A stretch of 45,504 nt of DNA from the NCBI GenBank assembly GCA_947167995.1, contig CAMVKS010000020.1, positions 1 through 45,504 on the forward strand, given 5' to 3'. The notes below the pieces were generated by a model that saw only the letters and a program-made list of their open reading frames with translations, had not been told where the DNA came from and made no database searches. Origin of the DNA: an uncultured Prevotellaceae bacterium. GTDB lineage: Bacteria > Bacteroidota > Bacteroidia > Bacteroidales > Muribaculaceae. Of the stretch, positions 17,100-25,221 are shown piece after piece. Numbering within the stretch: the first letter of the stretch is position 1; the number at the start of each line of letters is the position of its first letter. A program made the position numbers and the translations under genes.

Positions 17100-18263
17100 T
17101 TGCTTCGAATAATTGTCAACTCGATAATACGTGGCTGGAAGCAGATGGCGCGCCGTCCCATCTACATCTGCATGATGGTTATAGTGCCGCTTCTGAGCGC
17201 GTGGTTCTTCTTCGACTTGATGAAGGACGGTGTGGTCATGCGCACACCGGTGGGACTTGTCGATCTTGACAAGAGCGACCTCTCTCGCAAGCTCACCCGC
17301 AACTTGAGCGCTTTTCCTCAAGTGAGCATCAAGAAGACCTATGGCTCTTATCAAGAAGCTATCGATGCAGTTCAAAGCGGTGAAATTTATGGCTTCTTCT
17401 ATATCCCGAGCGATTTCTCCACCAAGGCTTTAGGAAACAAGAAACCCACTCTCAGCTACTATATCAATTATTCCTACTATGCCCCAGCGTCGATGCAGCT
17501 CAAGGGTTTCAAGACCTTGAGCGTGCTTGCCAACGGAGGCATAGTGAAGAATGTTCTCACCACCCTTGGAATGCCCGACGAGATGGTGGGTGCAACGTTG
17601 CAGCCTGTTGTCACCCATGTTCATCCGTTGAAGAACCCCTGGCTCAGTTATAACTACTACCTCAGCAGCTCGTTTGTACCGTGCCTGCTGGCTCTTATTG
17701 TAATGCTCATCACAGTGTTCAGCATTGGTATGGAGTGGCATGCCGGAACCAGCCGCAACTGGTTGCGCACTGCCGACAACTCGATAACTCTCGCAACGTT
17801 CACCAAGCTTTTTCCACACACATTCATCTTCTTGTGTGTGGGATTGTGGATTCAGTACATGATGTATGTCAAGTATGGTTTCCCTCTCAACTGTAACCCA
17901 TGGAACATGATTGCCGCCATGGCATTGCTGGTTGTGGCATGTCAAGGGTTTGCACTCTTCATCTGCTGCTTGGTGCCCAACTTCCGCTATGCCTCAACCA
18001 TCTGCACCTTGTTGGGAATGCTCTCGTTCTCCTTCTGCGGATTCTCGCTGCCAGATGAGGCTATGTATTCCTGGATTTCTCCCCTGGGATATCTCATGCC
18101 CATCAAGTACTATTTCTTGATAAGTATCGACCAGGCACTGAATGGCATCGACTTGTCCTATTCACGCATGTACTATGTGATTCTCATCGTCTATTGTCTG
18201 ATACCATTCCCCATGCTCTGGAAGCTCAGGAAGAACTGTCTTGACCCATTCTATATACCCTAA
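17100..18263 (+). CDS. ABC-2 type permease (first of pair)
   Basis: This 387-residue protein starts with TTG at 17100; the later ATG at 17145 would remove the conserved entry helix (LRIIVNSIIRGWKQMARRP), and an in-frame stop at 17079 rules out anything longer. It has one N-terminal helix (VIVPLLSAWFFFDLM), a large extracytoplasmic domain of about 150 residues, then five or six helices, the layout of YhiP/YbhR-type ABC-2 permeases. It is third in the TolC/HlyD operon and nine nt upstream of a second permease of the same type. No ATP-binding subunit is encoded in the operon. Confidence 0.9.
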   Translation: MLRIIVNSIIRGWKQMARRPIYICMMVIVPLLSAWFFFDLMKDGVVMRTPVGLVDLDKSDLSRKLTRNLSAFPQVSIKKTYGSYQEAIDAVQSGEIYGFFYIPSDFSTKALGNKKPTLSYYINYSYYAPASMQLKGFKTLSVLANGGIVKNVLTTLGMPDEMVGATLQPVVTHVHPLKNPWLSYNYYLSSSFVPCLLALIVMLITVFSIGMEWHAGTSRNWLRTADNSITLATFTKLFPHTFIFLCVGLWIQYMMYVKYGFPLNCNPWNMIAAMALLVVACQGFALFICCLVPNFRYASTICTLLGMLSFSFCGFSLPDEAMYSWISPLGYLMPIKYYFLISIDQALNGIDLSYSRMYYVILIVYCLIPFPMLWKLRKNCLDPFYIP

Positions 18264-18271
18264 AGTTAATC

Positions 18272-19561
18272 ATGATCACAAGAAAACATATCATAGGGTG
18301 GCTTCACAGCATTGTGATGTCGATGAAACAGGAGGTCAAGCTCATCTTTCGCGACGAGGCAGTGATCATCTTTTTTGTTGTGCTGGCAATAGTCTATCCG
18401 CCGCTTTACTCGCTCATCTACAATCCCGAGGTCGTGCGCGATGAGGCCGTGGTTGTGGTTGATGACGACCGCTCACCGCTGAGCAGGGAGTTCACACGAG
18501 CACTTGACGCGAGCCCCGATGTGTGGATCAAGGAATATGCGGGCAACATGGACCAGGCGCGAGACCTGATGGCACGCAAGGAGTGCTATGGAATAGTCTA
18601 TTTCCCTGCCGGCTTTGAGAGCACCGTGGAACATGGCGGCCAAGGTCATGTGTCGCTCTACTGCGACATGGGCGTGATGATGCGCTACAAAGCCATGCTC
18701 ACGGCTATAACCAATGTCCAGATGGAAATAAGCTCCCGCCTGCAGAGCGAGAAGGCCAAGGGCATCATCAGCCTTGACGGAGGCCTTGTTCAGAGCAAGC
18801 AGGTACCACTTGGAAACACTGCTATGGGTATAGCCTCGGCTGTGTTGCCGTTCATTCTTGTCTATGTCCTGCAGCAGGGAATGCTTATGGGCATTGCCAT
18901 GCTTCATGCAGGAAGCATGGGTCGTCGCCGCCGCAATAAGGGTGTGGATCGTCTCGACGAGGTTCAGGCAACACCTGGCGCCATGCTCATTGGAAAAGCA
19001 ATGGTACACTTGGTTTACTATCTCTTTCCCGCTATTTTTGCCTTGCACATCATACCCATCATCTTCAAGTTCCCCATGAACGGCAGTTTCATTCAAATCA
19101 CGCTGCTCATGTTCCCCTTCCTGCTTGCATGCTCATTCTTGGGTCAGGTGATAAAAGTCTTTGTCAACAACCGCGAAGGCGTGTTCCTGATAATGGCTTT
19201 CACTTCACTCATCTTTGTGTTCCTCACGGGTGTGTCATGGCCACACTACCAAATGGCACCCTACTGGGATGTGATCAGCAGGATGATTCCAGGTTACTGG
19301 GCATCCACAGCCTATGTTCAGATGCAGGTTGGCGGTGCAACCCTGTCGCAAGTGGGACACATGTATGTTGCCTTGTGGGTGCTTGTGGGAATATTCTTTG
19401 TGATGGCCTATCTTGTGGAGGTTCTTGTACTGCGTCCCCGTTATCGTGCCATGCAGCTCGAATCGGAGCTTGACCCCGAAGCCCTCCAAAAACGCATTCT
19501 TTTCCAGCAGGGCGACGACGACATGCTCAATCCCGAGATTCTTGAGGAAGAGGAAGATTAA
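18272..19561 (+). CDS. ABC-2 type permease (second of pair)
   Basis: This 429-residue protein has the same layout as the preceding permease: entry helix and LIFRDEAVIIFFVVLAIVYPPLY, an extracytoplasmic domain with VVVVDDDRSPLSREFTRALD, and five C-terminal helices. The stretch after the helices is acidic (ILEEEED). It probably forms a heterodimer with its neighbour. It is the last gene of the exporter operon, and its stop overlaps that of the convergent rsmD by four nt, so no terminator separates them. Confidence 0.9.
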   Translation: MITRKHIIGWLHSIVMSMKQEVKLIFRDEAVIIFFVVLAIVYPPLYSLIYNPEVVRDEAVVVVDDDRSPLSREFTRALDASPDVWIKEYAGNMDQARDLMARKECYGIVYFPAGFESTVEHGGQGHVSLYCDMGVMMRYKAMLTAITNVQMEISSRLQSEKAKGIISLDGGLVQSKQVPLGNTAMGIASAVLPFILVYVLQQGMLMGIAMLHAGSMGRRRRNKGVDRLDEVQATPGAMLIGKAMVHLVYYLFPAIFALHIIPIIFKFPMNGSFIQITLLMFPFLLACSFLGQVIKVFVNNREGVFLIMAFTSLIFVFLTGVSWPHYQMAPYWDVISRMIPGYWASTAYVQMQVGGATLSQVGHMYVALWVLVGIFFVMAYLVEVLVLRPRYRAMQLESELDPEALQKRILFQQGDDDMLNPEILEEEED

Positions 19562-20094
19562 GACACCTCAAAGAAAGAGAAGTGCACCTTTCCGTACACT
19601 CTTTGCTGTGTGAATTGCGGTAGGTGGCTGAAATCGTTGGCGCGTGAATGTTCCACTACAACGAGGGTGCCAGGTTTTACCATCGCACTGTTCAAAATGA
19701 GCTCAGGCAACTGCGGCAATTGTGGCAGGTCGTAAGGAGGATCGGCAAAGATAAGGTCGAACTTGCGCGTACAAGAGCCAATGAACTTGAAAACATCGCC
19801 CTTGATCTGCATCAAGTTTTCTTCTTTCAGCTGTTCTTTCACTTTTCGGATGAAATTATACTGTGTGGATGCTTTTTCCACGCTGGTGACACTTGCGCAT
19901 CCTCGTGAGAGCAGCTCAAAACTTATGGCACCTGTTCCCGAGAAAAGGTCGAGTGCCGTCATGCCCTCGAAATCCACTATATTGTTGAGCACGTTGAACA
20001 AGTTCTCTCGAGCCATGTCGGTAGTGGGTCGAGCAGTGATATTCTTGGGCACATCAAATCGCCGACGGCCATATTTTCCGCTAATAATTCTCAT
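19558..20094 (-). CDS. rsmD: 16S rRNA (guanine-N2)-methyltransferase RsmD
   Basis: This 178-residue protein begins MRIISGKYGRRRFDVP and continues with RPTTDMARENLFNVL, the standard RsmD opening. The S-adenosylmethionine motif is ALDLFSGTGAISFELLSRG (about 47-65) and the catalytic motif is Asp-Pro-Pro-Tyr at 118-121. The enzyme methylates G966 of 16S rRNA in E. coli numbering. Its start overlaps the end of the DUF3822 gene by 14 nt, the usual pairing in Bacteroidota. Confidence 0.95.
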   Translation of the reverse strand: MRIISGKYGRRRFDVPKNITARPTTDMARENLFNVLNNIVDFEGMTALDLFSGTGAISFELLSRGCASVTSVEKASTQYNFIRKVKEQLKEENLMQIKGDVFKFIGSCTRKFDLIFADPPYDLPQLPQLPELILNSAMVKPGTLVVVEHSRANDFSHLPQFTQQRVYGKVHFSFFEVS

Positions 20095-20887
20095 AAAGTG
20101 CTGTAGCTATGAGGTTGAATGGTAAAGAAAAAATGTCACGCCCCAGGTGCAGGGCTTGGGCAGGCATCACTTCGGGCATGACGCATGCAATCCACTCTCG
20201 CAGTTTTGTGGCAAGCGTTGACCGCAGGTTGTTGTCGCCAGTGAGCATGAGCTTATCGCGATGGCTGTCGAGGCCGCAAGTTTTCCACACATTGAGAACG
20301 AAATATATCACATCGTCGGGAGTGCGGTGATGATAGGTGTTGGCCATCAGCAACTTGCCCTGTCGCACCACCACAATGTGAGCCTCCTTGCCATCGACGC
20401 ACACATGAAGGCAAGCATTATCCTCTTTGTAGGCATTAACACAATAGGCACACAACGGCGCCAGATGATGAAGGATGCAAGCCCCCGGAAATGTACGCCT
20501 CAAGAAGCCCACAACGCCATCTTCCACATCGCAGGCAATGCCGGCATCGGTTCCAGCGACAGAACAAGTGAGCACCTCGCCTTGCAGTTTAGAGAACGAA
20601 GCCTCCATCACTTTATTAGTCAAACCAGCATCAATAAGCTCTTGGGGGAGAAGCTGAAAATGCTGCGAATGCAGTGCTATGGCGGTGCTGCGGTAAGGCT
20701 CTAACAGGAACGCATTGTCATAGACGGCGTTCTCCAGAGCCTTGCGGTATTCTCCCGTGTGGGTATCAAGCTTTATCTTTCCGCTCGCAATGGCCTCACC
20801 GTTACCATGTGTGAGATAGCCGATGTTCTCGCTCGTGATATCAAGCACAAGAGCACGTGGTTGTGAAATATTTTGTGTAGAATCCAT
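20081..20887 (-). CDS. DUF3822 family protein
   Basis: This 268-residue cytoplasmic protein matches DUF3822 by its position directly before rsmD and by its general pattern: an N-terminal PRALVLDITSENIGYLTHG, a central LQGEVLTCSVAGTDAGIACD, and VCVDGKEAHIVVVRQGKLLMANTY with the look of an actin/ASKHA-type nucleotide fold. No function is known for the family. A TATTTTTG box lies only 10 nt before the start codon, so the transcript would be almost leaderless. Confidence 0.85.
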   Translation of the reverse strand: MDSTQNISQPRALVLDITSENIGYLTHGNGEAIASGKIKLDTHTGEYRKALENAVYDNAFLLEPYRSTAIALHSQHFQLLPQELIDAGLTNKVMEASFSKLQGEVLTCSVAGTDAGIACDVEDGVVGFLRRTFPGACILHHLAPLCAYCVNAYKEDNACLHVCVDGKEAHIVVVRQGKLLMANTYHHRTPDDVIYFVLNVWKTCGLDSHRDKLMLTGDNNLRSTLATKLREWIACVMPEVMPAQALHLGRDIFSLPFNLIATALYENY

Positions 20888-20897
20888 AAATCAAGTG

Positions 20898-20905
20898 CAA
20901 AAATA
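20898..20905 (-). promoter_or_regulatory. Bacteroidota -7 box TATTTTTG before DUF3822-rsmD
   Basis: The minus strand reads TATTTTTG followed by CAC, 10 nt upstream of the DUF3822 ATG. Confidence 0.5.
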
Positions 20906-21012
20906 GCAAATTCCCACCAATCCACAAAAAACATGAGTTCGCTAAAAAGCAAAAGTCCCCAAAAACGCCAGATTTTTGAGGACCTGTTTTGATATATCAT
21001 GCCCATCAAGAG

Positions 21013-21330
21013 CTACTCACTCCTGAAAAGTGCCACCAATGGCGAGACAGCGAGTATTGCCGTCACTATGCCAGCGATGAAAAAATAGAGAATGTCGCGC
21101 ACTGTGATGACGGTGTTGTCATTGAAGAACAGCATCCACACCCAGTAACCTGCACACAGCAAGGCAGCTGCGATGTAGAAAAACCATGCCACATGCAGTG
21201 CCGAGTTGTCTTTCTTGGCTGGCAGCTTGTTGAGGACGCGATGTGTGAACCACTGGTTGGGAGCGGCGTCATAGGCCTCCTGCTTGAGAAGGTTGCCAAG
21301 TTCAATATCCTTTTTATCTCGTTTGCTCAT
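21013..21330 (-). CDS. Small membrane protein after ECF sigma factor (possible anti-sigma)
   Basis: This 105-residue protein has a hydrophilic N-terminal part of about 48 residues with DIELGNLLKQEAYDAAPNQWFTHRVLNKLP, then two membrane helices (VAWFFYIAAALLCAGYWVWML and ILYFFIAGIVTAILAVSPLVALF). It starts two nt after the stop of the sigma factor gene, so they are coupled. That layout is typical of small anti-sigma-like proteins in Bacteroidota, with the N-terminal part able to bind the sigma factor. No zinc motif (HxxxCxxC) is present. The role is inferred from context only. Confidence 0.75.
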   Translation of the reverse strand: MSKRDKKDIELGNLLKQEAYDAAPNQWFTHRVLNKLPAKKDNSALHVAWFFYIAAALLCAGYWVWMLFFNDNTVITVRDILYFFIAGIVTAILAVSPLVALFRSE

Positions 21331-21332
21331 GA

Positions 21333-21860
21333 TTATTCAGTTTTTAGTGTTTTTGCCATTTTTTCTTTAGCTCGATGCAGATGCGATCGTAATGTGTTTT
21401 GATTCATTCCTGTGATAGCAGCAATCTGCTTTATGGGTAGGTCGTCGATGTAGAATAGCGTCACAACCGTTCGTTCTTGCTCGTTGAGCATCGCCATAGC
21501 GGCTTTCACGTCGAGTGAGGCATCGGTGGCGTCGCTTGTTGACTCGGCCGGTTCGACAATCCCCTCTAAATTAGAAGTCGCGTGCTCTCGACGCTTGTAA
21601 GTGTAGAACTCGTTGTAGGCAATGCGGAATAGCCACGTGCTGAATCGTGCCAGCCCCCTGAAGCTACGCAGCTCAATGTAAGCCTTGACAAACGTCTCTT
21701 GCGCCAAATCATCGCTAAGATATTCATCGCCCAAGGTGAGATTCAAGAAGAACCGCCGCAGTCTTGGCTGATAGGCCTCGACAAGCATCCCGAAGGCGTG
21801 CCTGTCGTCGGCAAGCACGCATCGGGAAATCAGTTTCAGTTCTTCTACTCTCGAAAGCAC
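21333..21860 (-). CDS. ECF-type sigma-70 family RNA polymerase sigma factor
   Basis: This 175-residue protein starts with GTG at 21860. Region 2 is visible with YLSDDLAQETFVKAYIELRSF and FSTWLFRIAYNEFYTYKRR, and region 4 with LNEQERTVVTLFYIDDLPIKQIAAITGMNQNTLRSHLHRAKEKM (split here by its helix-turn-helix). A Ser/Asp/Glu-rich linker separates them, as in ECF sigmas without region 3. It lies 29 nt after the DUF6249-like gene and just before the small membrane protein; all three probably form one regulatory operon. Confidence 0.93.
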   Translation of the reverse strand: MLSRVEELKLISRCVLADDRHAFGMLVEAYQPRLRRFFLNLTLGDEYLSDDLAQETFVKAYIELRSFRGLARFSTWLFRIAYNEFYTYKRREHATSNLEGIVEPAESTSDATDASLDVKAAMAMLNEQERTVVTLFYIDDLPIKQIAAITGMNQNTLRSHLHRAKEKMAKTLKTE

Positions 21861-21865
21861 CTTTG

Positions 21866-21886
21866 TTAAGTGTTAAGTTTCAAGTA
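21866..21886. repeat. Heptanucleotide tandem array (TTAAGTG), three units
   Basis: TTAAGTG, TTAAGTT and TCAAGTA lie directly upstream of the sigma factor start codon, in the 29-nt gap, where they could influence translation initiation. The reverse complement is CACTTAA, the unit of the array at 27489. Confidence 0.55.
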
Positions 21887-21889
21887 ATA

Positions 21890-22960
21890 TTATTGATTAT
21901 CAGCCTGGTTGTGGAACTCGGGTGGGGTCTCGGGCAGAGGAGGCATGTTAGCGTCGGACTGCTGAGGCTGACCCCATTGCTGCCATTGCTGCTGCTGAGG
22001 TTGTTGAGGCTGTTGAGGCTGTTGTGCCTGTTGAGGTTGTTGAGGCTGCATTGGAGTTTGATTCCACTGCTGTTGCTGCCAGTAATTTTTGAGGCTCTGC
22101 TGCTCCTGGTAGGTGGTGAAGAGTTTACCCAGCCCTATGAAGACAACTATCAGCATGAGAGCAGCCAGTGGCTCGGCACCAAGAATCCAGAAGAAGAACA
22201 ACAACCCTAATCCTACAGCAGTAGTTGTTATGCCACTCTTGAAGGGAGTCCAGTCGGTGATATTCTTGAGAGGATTGCTACTCTGTCCATAACCAGGCAT
22301 CCCGGCAGCAGCCTGAGGTTCTTGGGCAGCATTAGGATTGGCTGCTGGTGGTGTCACCTGAGTGACATAGACGTTGGTGGGCTGCTTCGACATTCTCTGT
22401 GAGCGCTTACTATAGAACTCGTCGGGCAGAGGGTATCCATTTTGAATGGCATGATCCACAGTTTTATATTTGCGACGACGATGCAGGTAGTAGAACAGAA
22501 GAGAGAAGAACACGATGAATACTATGGCTGTGGCAAAATATTTCGTTATATCACGAGCAAGCCTCATACCATCTTGCGCGAGGTTGTAAGGCCCACTGCC
22601 CACTTCCATCTTCTCGACATGCTCATCATCCACGTCAACGGTTAACCCCTCGTCGTTGAGTATCGTGTCGTCAAGATGCTCGCTGATGATGCGGTTCATA
22701 TCGTTGAAATTCACCTCAACATCTTTCCCATCTTTCTTGATGATAACACCATTCTTAGTGAAGCTCACCTTGCCGGTAGCCTTGTCTCCATCATTTTCAT
22801 CGGCAGCCTCTTGAGGCTGCTCATCATTTTGCTGTTCTACGGCTTTTTCGGCACTTTTCTCGGTAGTGGGCTTCTTGGGCTCACTCTTACTTTCGTGCTT
22901 AGCCTGTGCGGTGGCGACTATTGTCATGGCCACAAGCAATGTAAAAATAATCTTTTTCAT
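21890..22960 (-). CDS. DUF6249-like membrane protein with Gln/Pro-rich tail
   Basis: The start is taken at the ATG at 22960 (356 residues), where a signal peptide begins (MKKIIFTLLVAMTIVATAQA); the frame is open further upstream. An acidic and Lys-rich exported part of about 120 residues contains DVEVNFNDMNRIISEHLDD. A transmembrane helix (YFATAIVFIVFFSLLFYYL) and a basic stretch, HRRRKYK, follow, then two more helices near 245-290, and finally a tail of PQQ repeats. The helix-HRRRKYK arrangement recalls DUF6249 proteins next to ECF sigma genes. It is upstream of the sigma factor and may be its sensor or target. The family call is from memory. Confidence 0.7.
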   Translation of the reverse strand: MKKIIFTLLVAMTIVATAQAKHESKSEPKKPTTEKSAEKAVEQQNDEQPQEAADENDGDKATGKVSFTKNGVIIKKDGKDVEVNFNDMNRIISEHLDDTILNDEGLTVDVDDEHVEKMEVGSGPYNLAQDGMRLARDITKYFATAIVFIVFFSLLFYYLHRRRKYKTVDHAIQNGYPLPDEFYSKRSQRMSKQPTNVYVTQVTPPAANPNAAQEPQAAAGMPGYGQSSNPLKNITDWTPFKSGITTTAVGLGLLFFFWILGAEPLAALMLIVVFIGLGKLFTTYQEQQSLKNYWQQQQWNQTPMQPQQPQQAQQPQQPQQPQQQQWQQWGQPQQSDANMPPLPETPPEFHNQADNQ

Positions 22961-23034
22961 ATTGTATTCAGTGTTTTTTGTTTCTTGAACGTTGGTTTTT
23001 ATTAACGTCACTAATAATCGTTTTTCATGCATTA

Positions 23035-23064
23035 GATGCAGCGACATTATCAAAATGTTGCATC
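23035..23064. promoter_or_regulatory. Imperfect dyad upstream of the DUF6249-like gene
   Basis: GATGCA (23035-23040) pairs with TGCATC (23059-23064), and ACATT with AATGT inside, with a 3-nt GCG bulge on the left and a 5-nt centre. It lies about 75-105 nt before the start codon. No TAnnTTTG box was found for this gene. It may be an operator or an RNA hairpin in the leader; I see nothing else in 22961-23150. Confidence 0.35.
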
Positions 23065-23150
23065 AAGTACACATTTTTTTCGAAAAAAATTAGGCTGCCC
23101 TCAAAAAACTATATATAGAGAATAATGTATTAAGCTCTTTATTCTTTACA

Positions 23151-23191
23151 CAATGTGCCTGCCCATTTAACACCTCAGGGCAGGCACATTG
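23151..23191. terminator. Perfect 14-bp hairpin after the pyrE/SRPBCC pair
   Basis: CAATGTGCCTGCCC (23151-23164) pairs exactly with 23178-23191 around a 13-nt loop. It lies 27 nt past the SRPBCC stop codon on the minus strand. There is no T-run on either side, so it may be a 3'-end stabiliser rather than a classic terminator. Confidence 0.5.
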
Positions 23192-23217
23192 TCATATCAT
23201 TGTTTCGCTTTTATTTA

Positions 23218-23655
23218 CTACAAGTCACCGTAAGGTAGCTTGGCAATCATCTCGCCCATCTTTTGAGCTCCCTCGGAGAGTTTATTGCCCACCATCGCCT
23301 TGAGCATGAACGGCAACTCGATGTTCAGTTCGGTGACTGCTTGAGTGTGAGTGTCGTCGACAGCCTCTAAATTGATGGTCACAGCAAATGGCACAGGCGA
23401 AGACTGGGCGACATATTTCACCATTGATGGTGCCACGCTGTCGCTCACACTCAGCTTGAGAGTTCCCATGGGCGACTCCACGCTGATGCCGTCGTCCTCA
23501 AATTTCACATTCTTCAAGTGCTCACGAGCTTCATCGGGCAGGCGGTCAATGTTCTCGTCGATGTGTGCCTTAAACACTCGAGGGTCGCTTAACTTGCTGT
23601 AAACAACCTCGATGTTATAATCTATTATTTTGTTTTCGCTTTTATAGGTTTCCAT
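23218..23655 (-). CDS. SRPBCC (START-like) domain protein
   Basis: This 145-residue single-domain protein has the helix-grip pattern of the SRPBCC superfamily: a first strand EN-KIIDYNIEVVYSKLSDPRVF, a central sheet (ISVESPMGTLKLSVS, PFAVTINLEAVDDTHTQ) and a long C-terminal helix (MLKAMVGNKLSEGAQKMGEM). The fold binds small hydrophobic ligands, but no ligand is known here. It starts 48 nt after pyrE, an adjacency common in Bacteroidota, and the two are co-transcribed. Confidence 0.85.
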   Translation of the reverse strand: METYKSENKIIDYNIEVVYSKLSDPRVFKAHIDENIDRLPDEAREHLKNVKFEDDGISVESPMGTLKLSVSDSVAPSMVKYVAQSSPVPFAVTINLEAVDDTHTQAVTELNIELPFMLKAMVGNKLSEGAQKMGEMIAKLPYGDL

Positions 23656-23703
23656 TTGATTCTGTTTAGTTTGTTTATTCTTTATGTTACTCTTTATTGG
23701 TTG

Positions 23704-24354
23704 TCAGTCCATTCCGAGCGATACCGGAGTCCAACTCTCGGGAGCATCGTGCCACAGCTCGAAGTTGTCGATATCTTCGTTTTTCAGATGCCCGTCCTCG
23801 AGTGCGGCTTCGATCATCGCGTTATAGTTGGTGAGGGTGATAAGGTCAAGTCCTTCCTCCCTGAAAGAGTCAAGAGCCTGCTGGAACTCATAGGTGAACA
23901 TCGCCACCATGCCAAGCACTTCGCCCCCAGCAAGCCGCATCTCATGCAAGGCTTTGATGGCATTTTGACCGGTTGACACCAAGTCCTCAATGAGCACCAC
24001 GTGCTGTCCAGGTTCAAAATTGCCTTCTATCAGATTTTCGAGACCATGGTCTTTGGGCACATCTCTCACATAGACGAAAGGCAGTCCTAAGGTGTCGGCA
24101 ACGAGAGCACCCATCGCTATCGAGCCCATGGCAACGCTCGCCACCACCTCCACGTCGGGAAAGTTCTCCAAGATGAGCCGGGAAAGCTCCACCTTAACAA
24201 AACGCCTCACATCGGGGTAAGAAAGGGTGATTTTGTTATCGTTATATATTGGAGCATTCCATCCATTGCCCCACAGGAACGGTCGGTCTGGTTGAAGCAT
24301 GATTGCGTTTATCTTCAACAGTTTTTTTGCTAATGTCAGGTCCAAGCGATTCAT
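23704..24354 (-). CDS. pyrE: Orotate phosphoribosyltransferase
   Basis: This 216-residue enzyme joins orotate to PRPP to form OMP in pyrimidine synthesis. The PRPP-binding signature is VVLIEDLVSTGQNAIKAL, with the paired acidic residues followed by Ser-Thr-Gly. The N-terminal part has MLQPDRPFLWGNGWNAPIY, the usual substrate-loop opening of this subfamily, and FVYVRDVPKDHG holds the flexible Lys/His loop. A TAATTTTG box lies 36 nt upstream. Together with pyrG at 10-12 kb it gives the window two pyrimidine steps in separate operons. Confidence 0.95.
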   Translation of the reverse strand: MNRLDLTLAKKLLKINAIMLQPDRPFLWGNGWNAPIYNDNKITLSYPDVRRFVKVELSRLILENFPDVEVVASVAMGSIAMGALVADTLGLPFVYVRDVPKDHGLENLIEGNFEPGQHVVLIEDLVSTGQNAIKALHEMRLAGGEVLGMVAMFTYEFQQALDSFREEGLDLITLTNYNAMIEAALEDGHLKNEDIDNFELWHDAPESWTPVSLGMD

Positions 24355-24390
24355 CTCTCAAGAATTAAGCATGCAAGTGAAAAATTTGTG

Positions 24391-24398
24391 CAAAATTA
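24391..24398 (-). promoter_or_regulatory. Bacteroidota -7 box TAATTTTG before pyrE
   Basis: The minus strand reads TAATTTTG followed by CAC, 36 nt upstream of the pyrE start. Confidence 0.55.
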
Positions 24399-24461
24399 AC
24401 AAAAAACACTCCAAACTCTAAAAAAAATGATTACAAATTATCGGTTTTTTGCCATTTTTTG

Positions 24462-24469
24462 TAATTTTG
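24462..24469 (+). promoter_or_regulatory. Bacteroidota -7 box TAATTTTG before DUF5715
   Basis: TAATTTTG followed by CAG ends only four nt before the ATG at 24474. Transcription would begin at about the start codon, giving a leaderless or nearly leaderless mRNA. Confidence 0.55.
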
Positions 24470-24473
24470 CAGT

Positions 24474-25184
24474 ATGAAGTCACAAAAGCACAACATCAAC
24501 ATATCACGATTGATAGTAGCATTTGTTGCGTTGGCAGTAGCTGTAACCATGGTTTTCGGTTATGCTTATCCCAATGAGACCACTTCACAGGCTCGCCCTG
24601 TTGTCAAAGTGAGAGGTGGCAGTGCCAATATCAGGCAAGTCTATCGTTTCGCAGATGTCAACGACACGCAGATTGTTGCCGCACAATATTTTGGCATAGA
24701 GCCCCTGAAGTCGAGAGCCGACCTCGACAGCTCGCTCATCAGCCAGCTATGGAAGGTGGAAACGTCCAACATACTCAAGGTCGACAGCCTCACTCATTCG
24801 GTGCCATATCTCACCCACAGCGCGGGTGTGCTGCTCTATACCATAGCCACCAATTTCCAGGCGAGGCTGCGTGCTAAAGGTTTAGCACAATACCGTTTTA
24901 TAGTAACCTCGATGCTTCGCACCGAGGATGATGTGCGACGGCTCATGCGTGTGAACCGCAACGCTGTGAAGAAGAGTTGCCACATGTATGCCACAACGTT
25001 TGACATCGCCTACAACTGCTTCGAGAAGGTCGACAGCCTTCCCGACTTTGTGGGAAACGATGCCAGCCACAAGGACTTGGTCAACGCCTTGGGAGAGACG
25101 CTCAAGCAGCTGCGAGACTCCAACGAGTGCTACGTGAAATTTGAGCGGGGCCAACCGTGTTTCCACATCACTACAAGGAAATAA
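24474..25184 (+). CDS. DUF5715 protein with M15-type (VanY-like) peptidase motif
   Basis: This 236-residue protein has an N-terminal signal or anchor helix (11-33) and a DUF5715 body. Residues 168-177 read SCHMYATTFD, which fits the zinc motif SxHxxGxAxD of M15 D,D-carboxypeptidases with Gly and Ala replaced by Ala and Thr. Before it TSMLRT matches the usual T-S-x-x-R-T/S, and near the C-terminus His231 in CFHITTRK sits where the third zinc ligand of the family is expected. A periplasmic peptidoglycan peptidase is a reasonable inference. It precedes aqpZ by 37 nt, probably in one transcript. Confidence 0.8.
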   Translation: MKSQKHNINISRLIVAFVALAVAVTMVFGYAYPNETTSQARPVVKVRGGSANIRQVYRFADVNDTQIVAAQYFGIEPLKSRADLDSSLISQLWKVETSNILKVDSLTHSVPYLTHSAGVLLYTIATNFQARLRAKGLAQYRFIVTSMLRTEDDVRRLMRVNRNAVKKSCHMYATTFDIAYNCFEKVDSLPDFVGNDASHKDLVNALGETLKQLRDSNECYVKFERGQPCFHITTRK

Positions 25185-25221
25185 ATATTCACAATTATAT
25201 TAACTTTAAACTATAAGAAAA

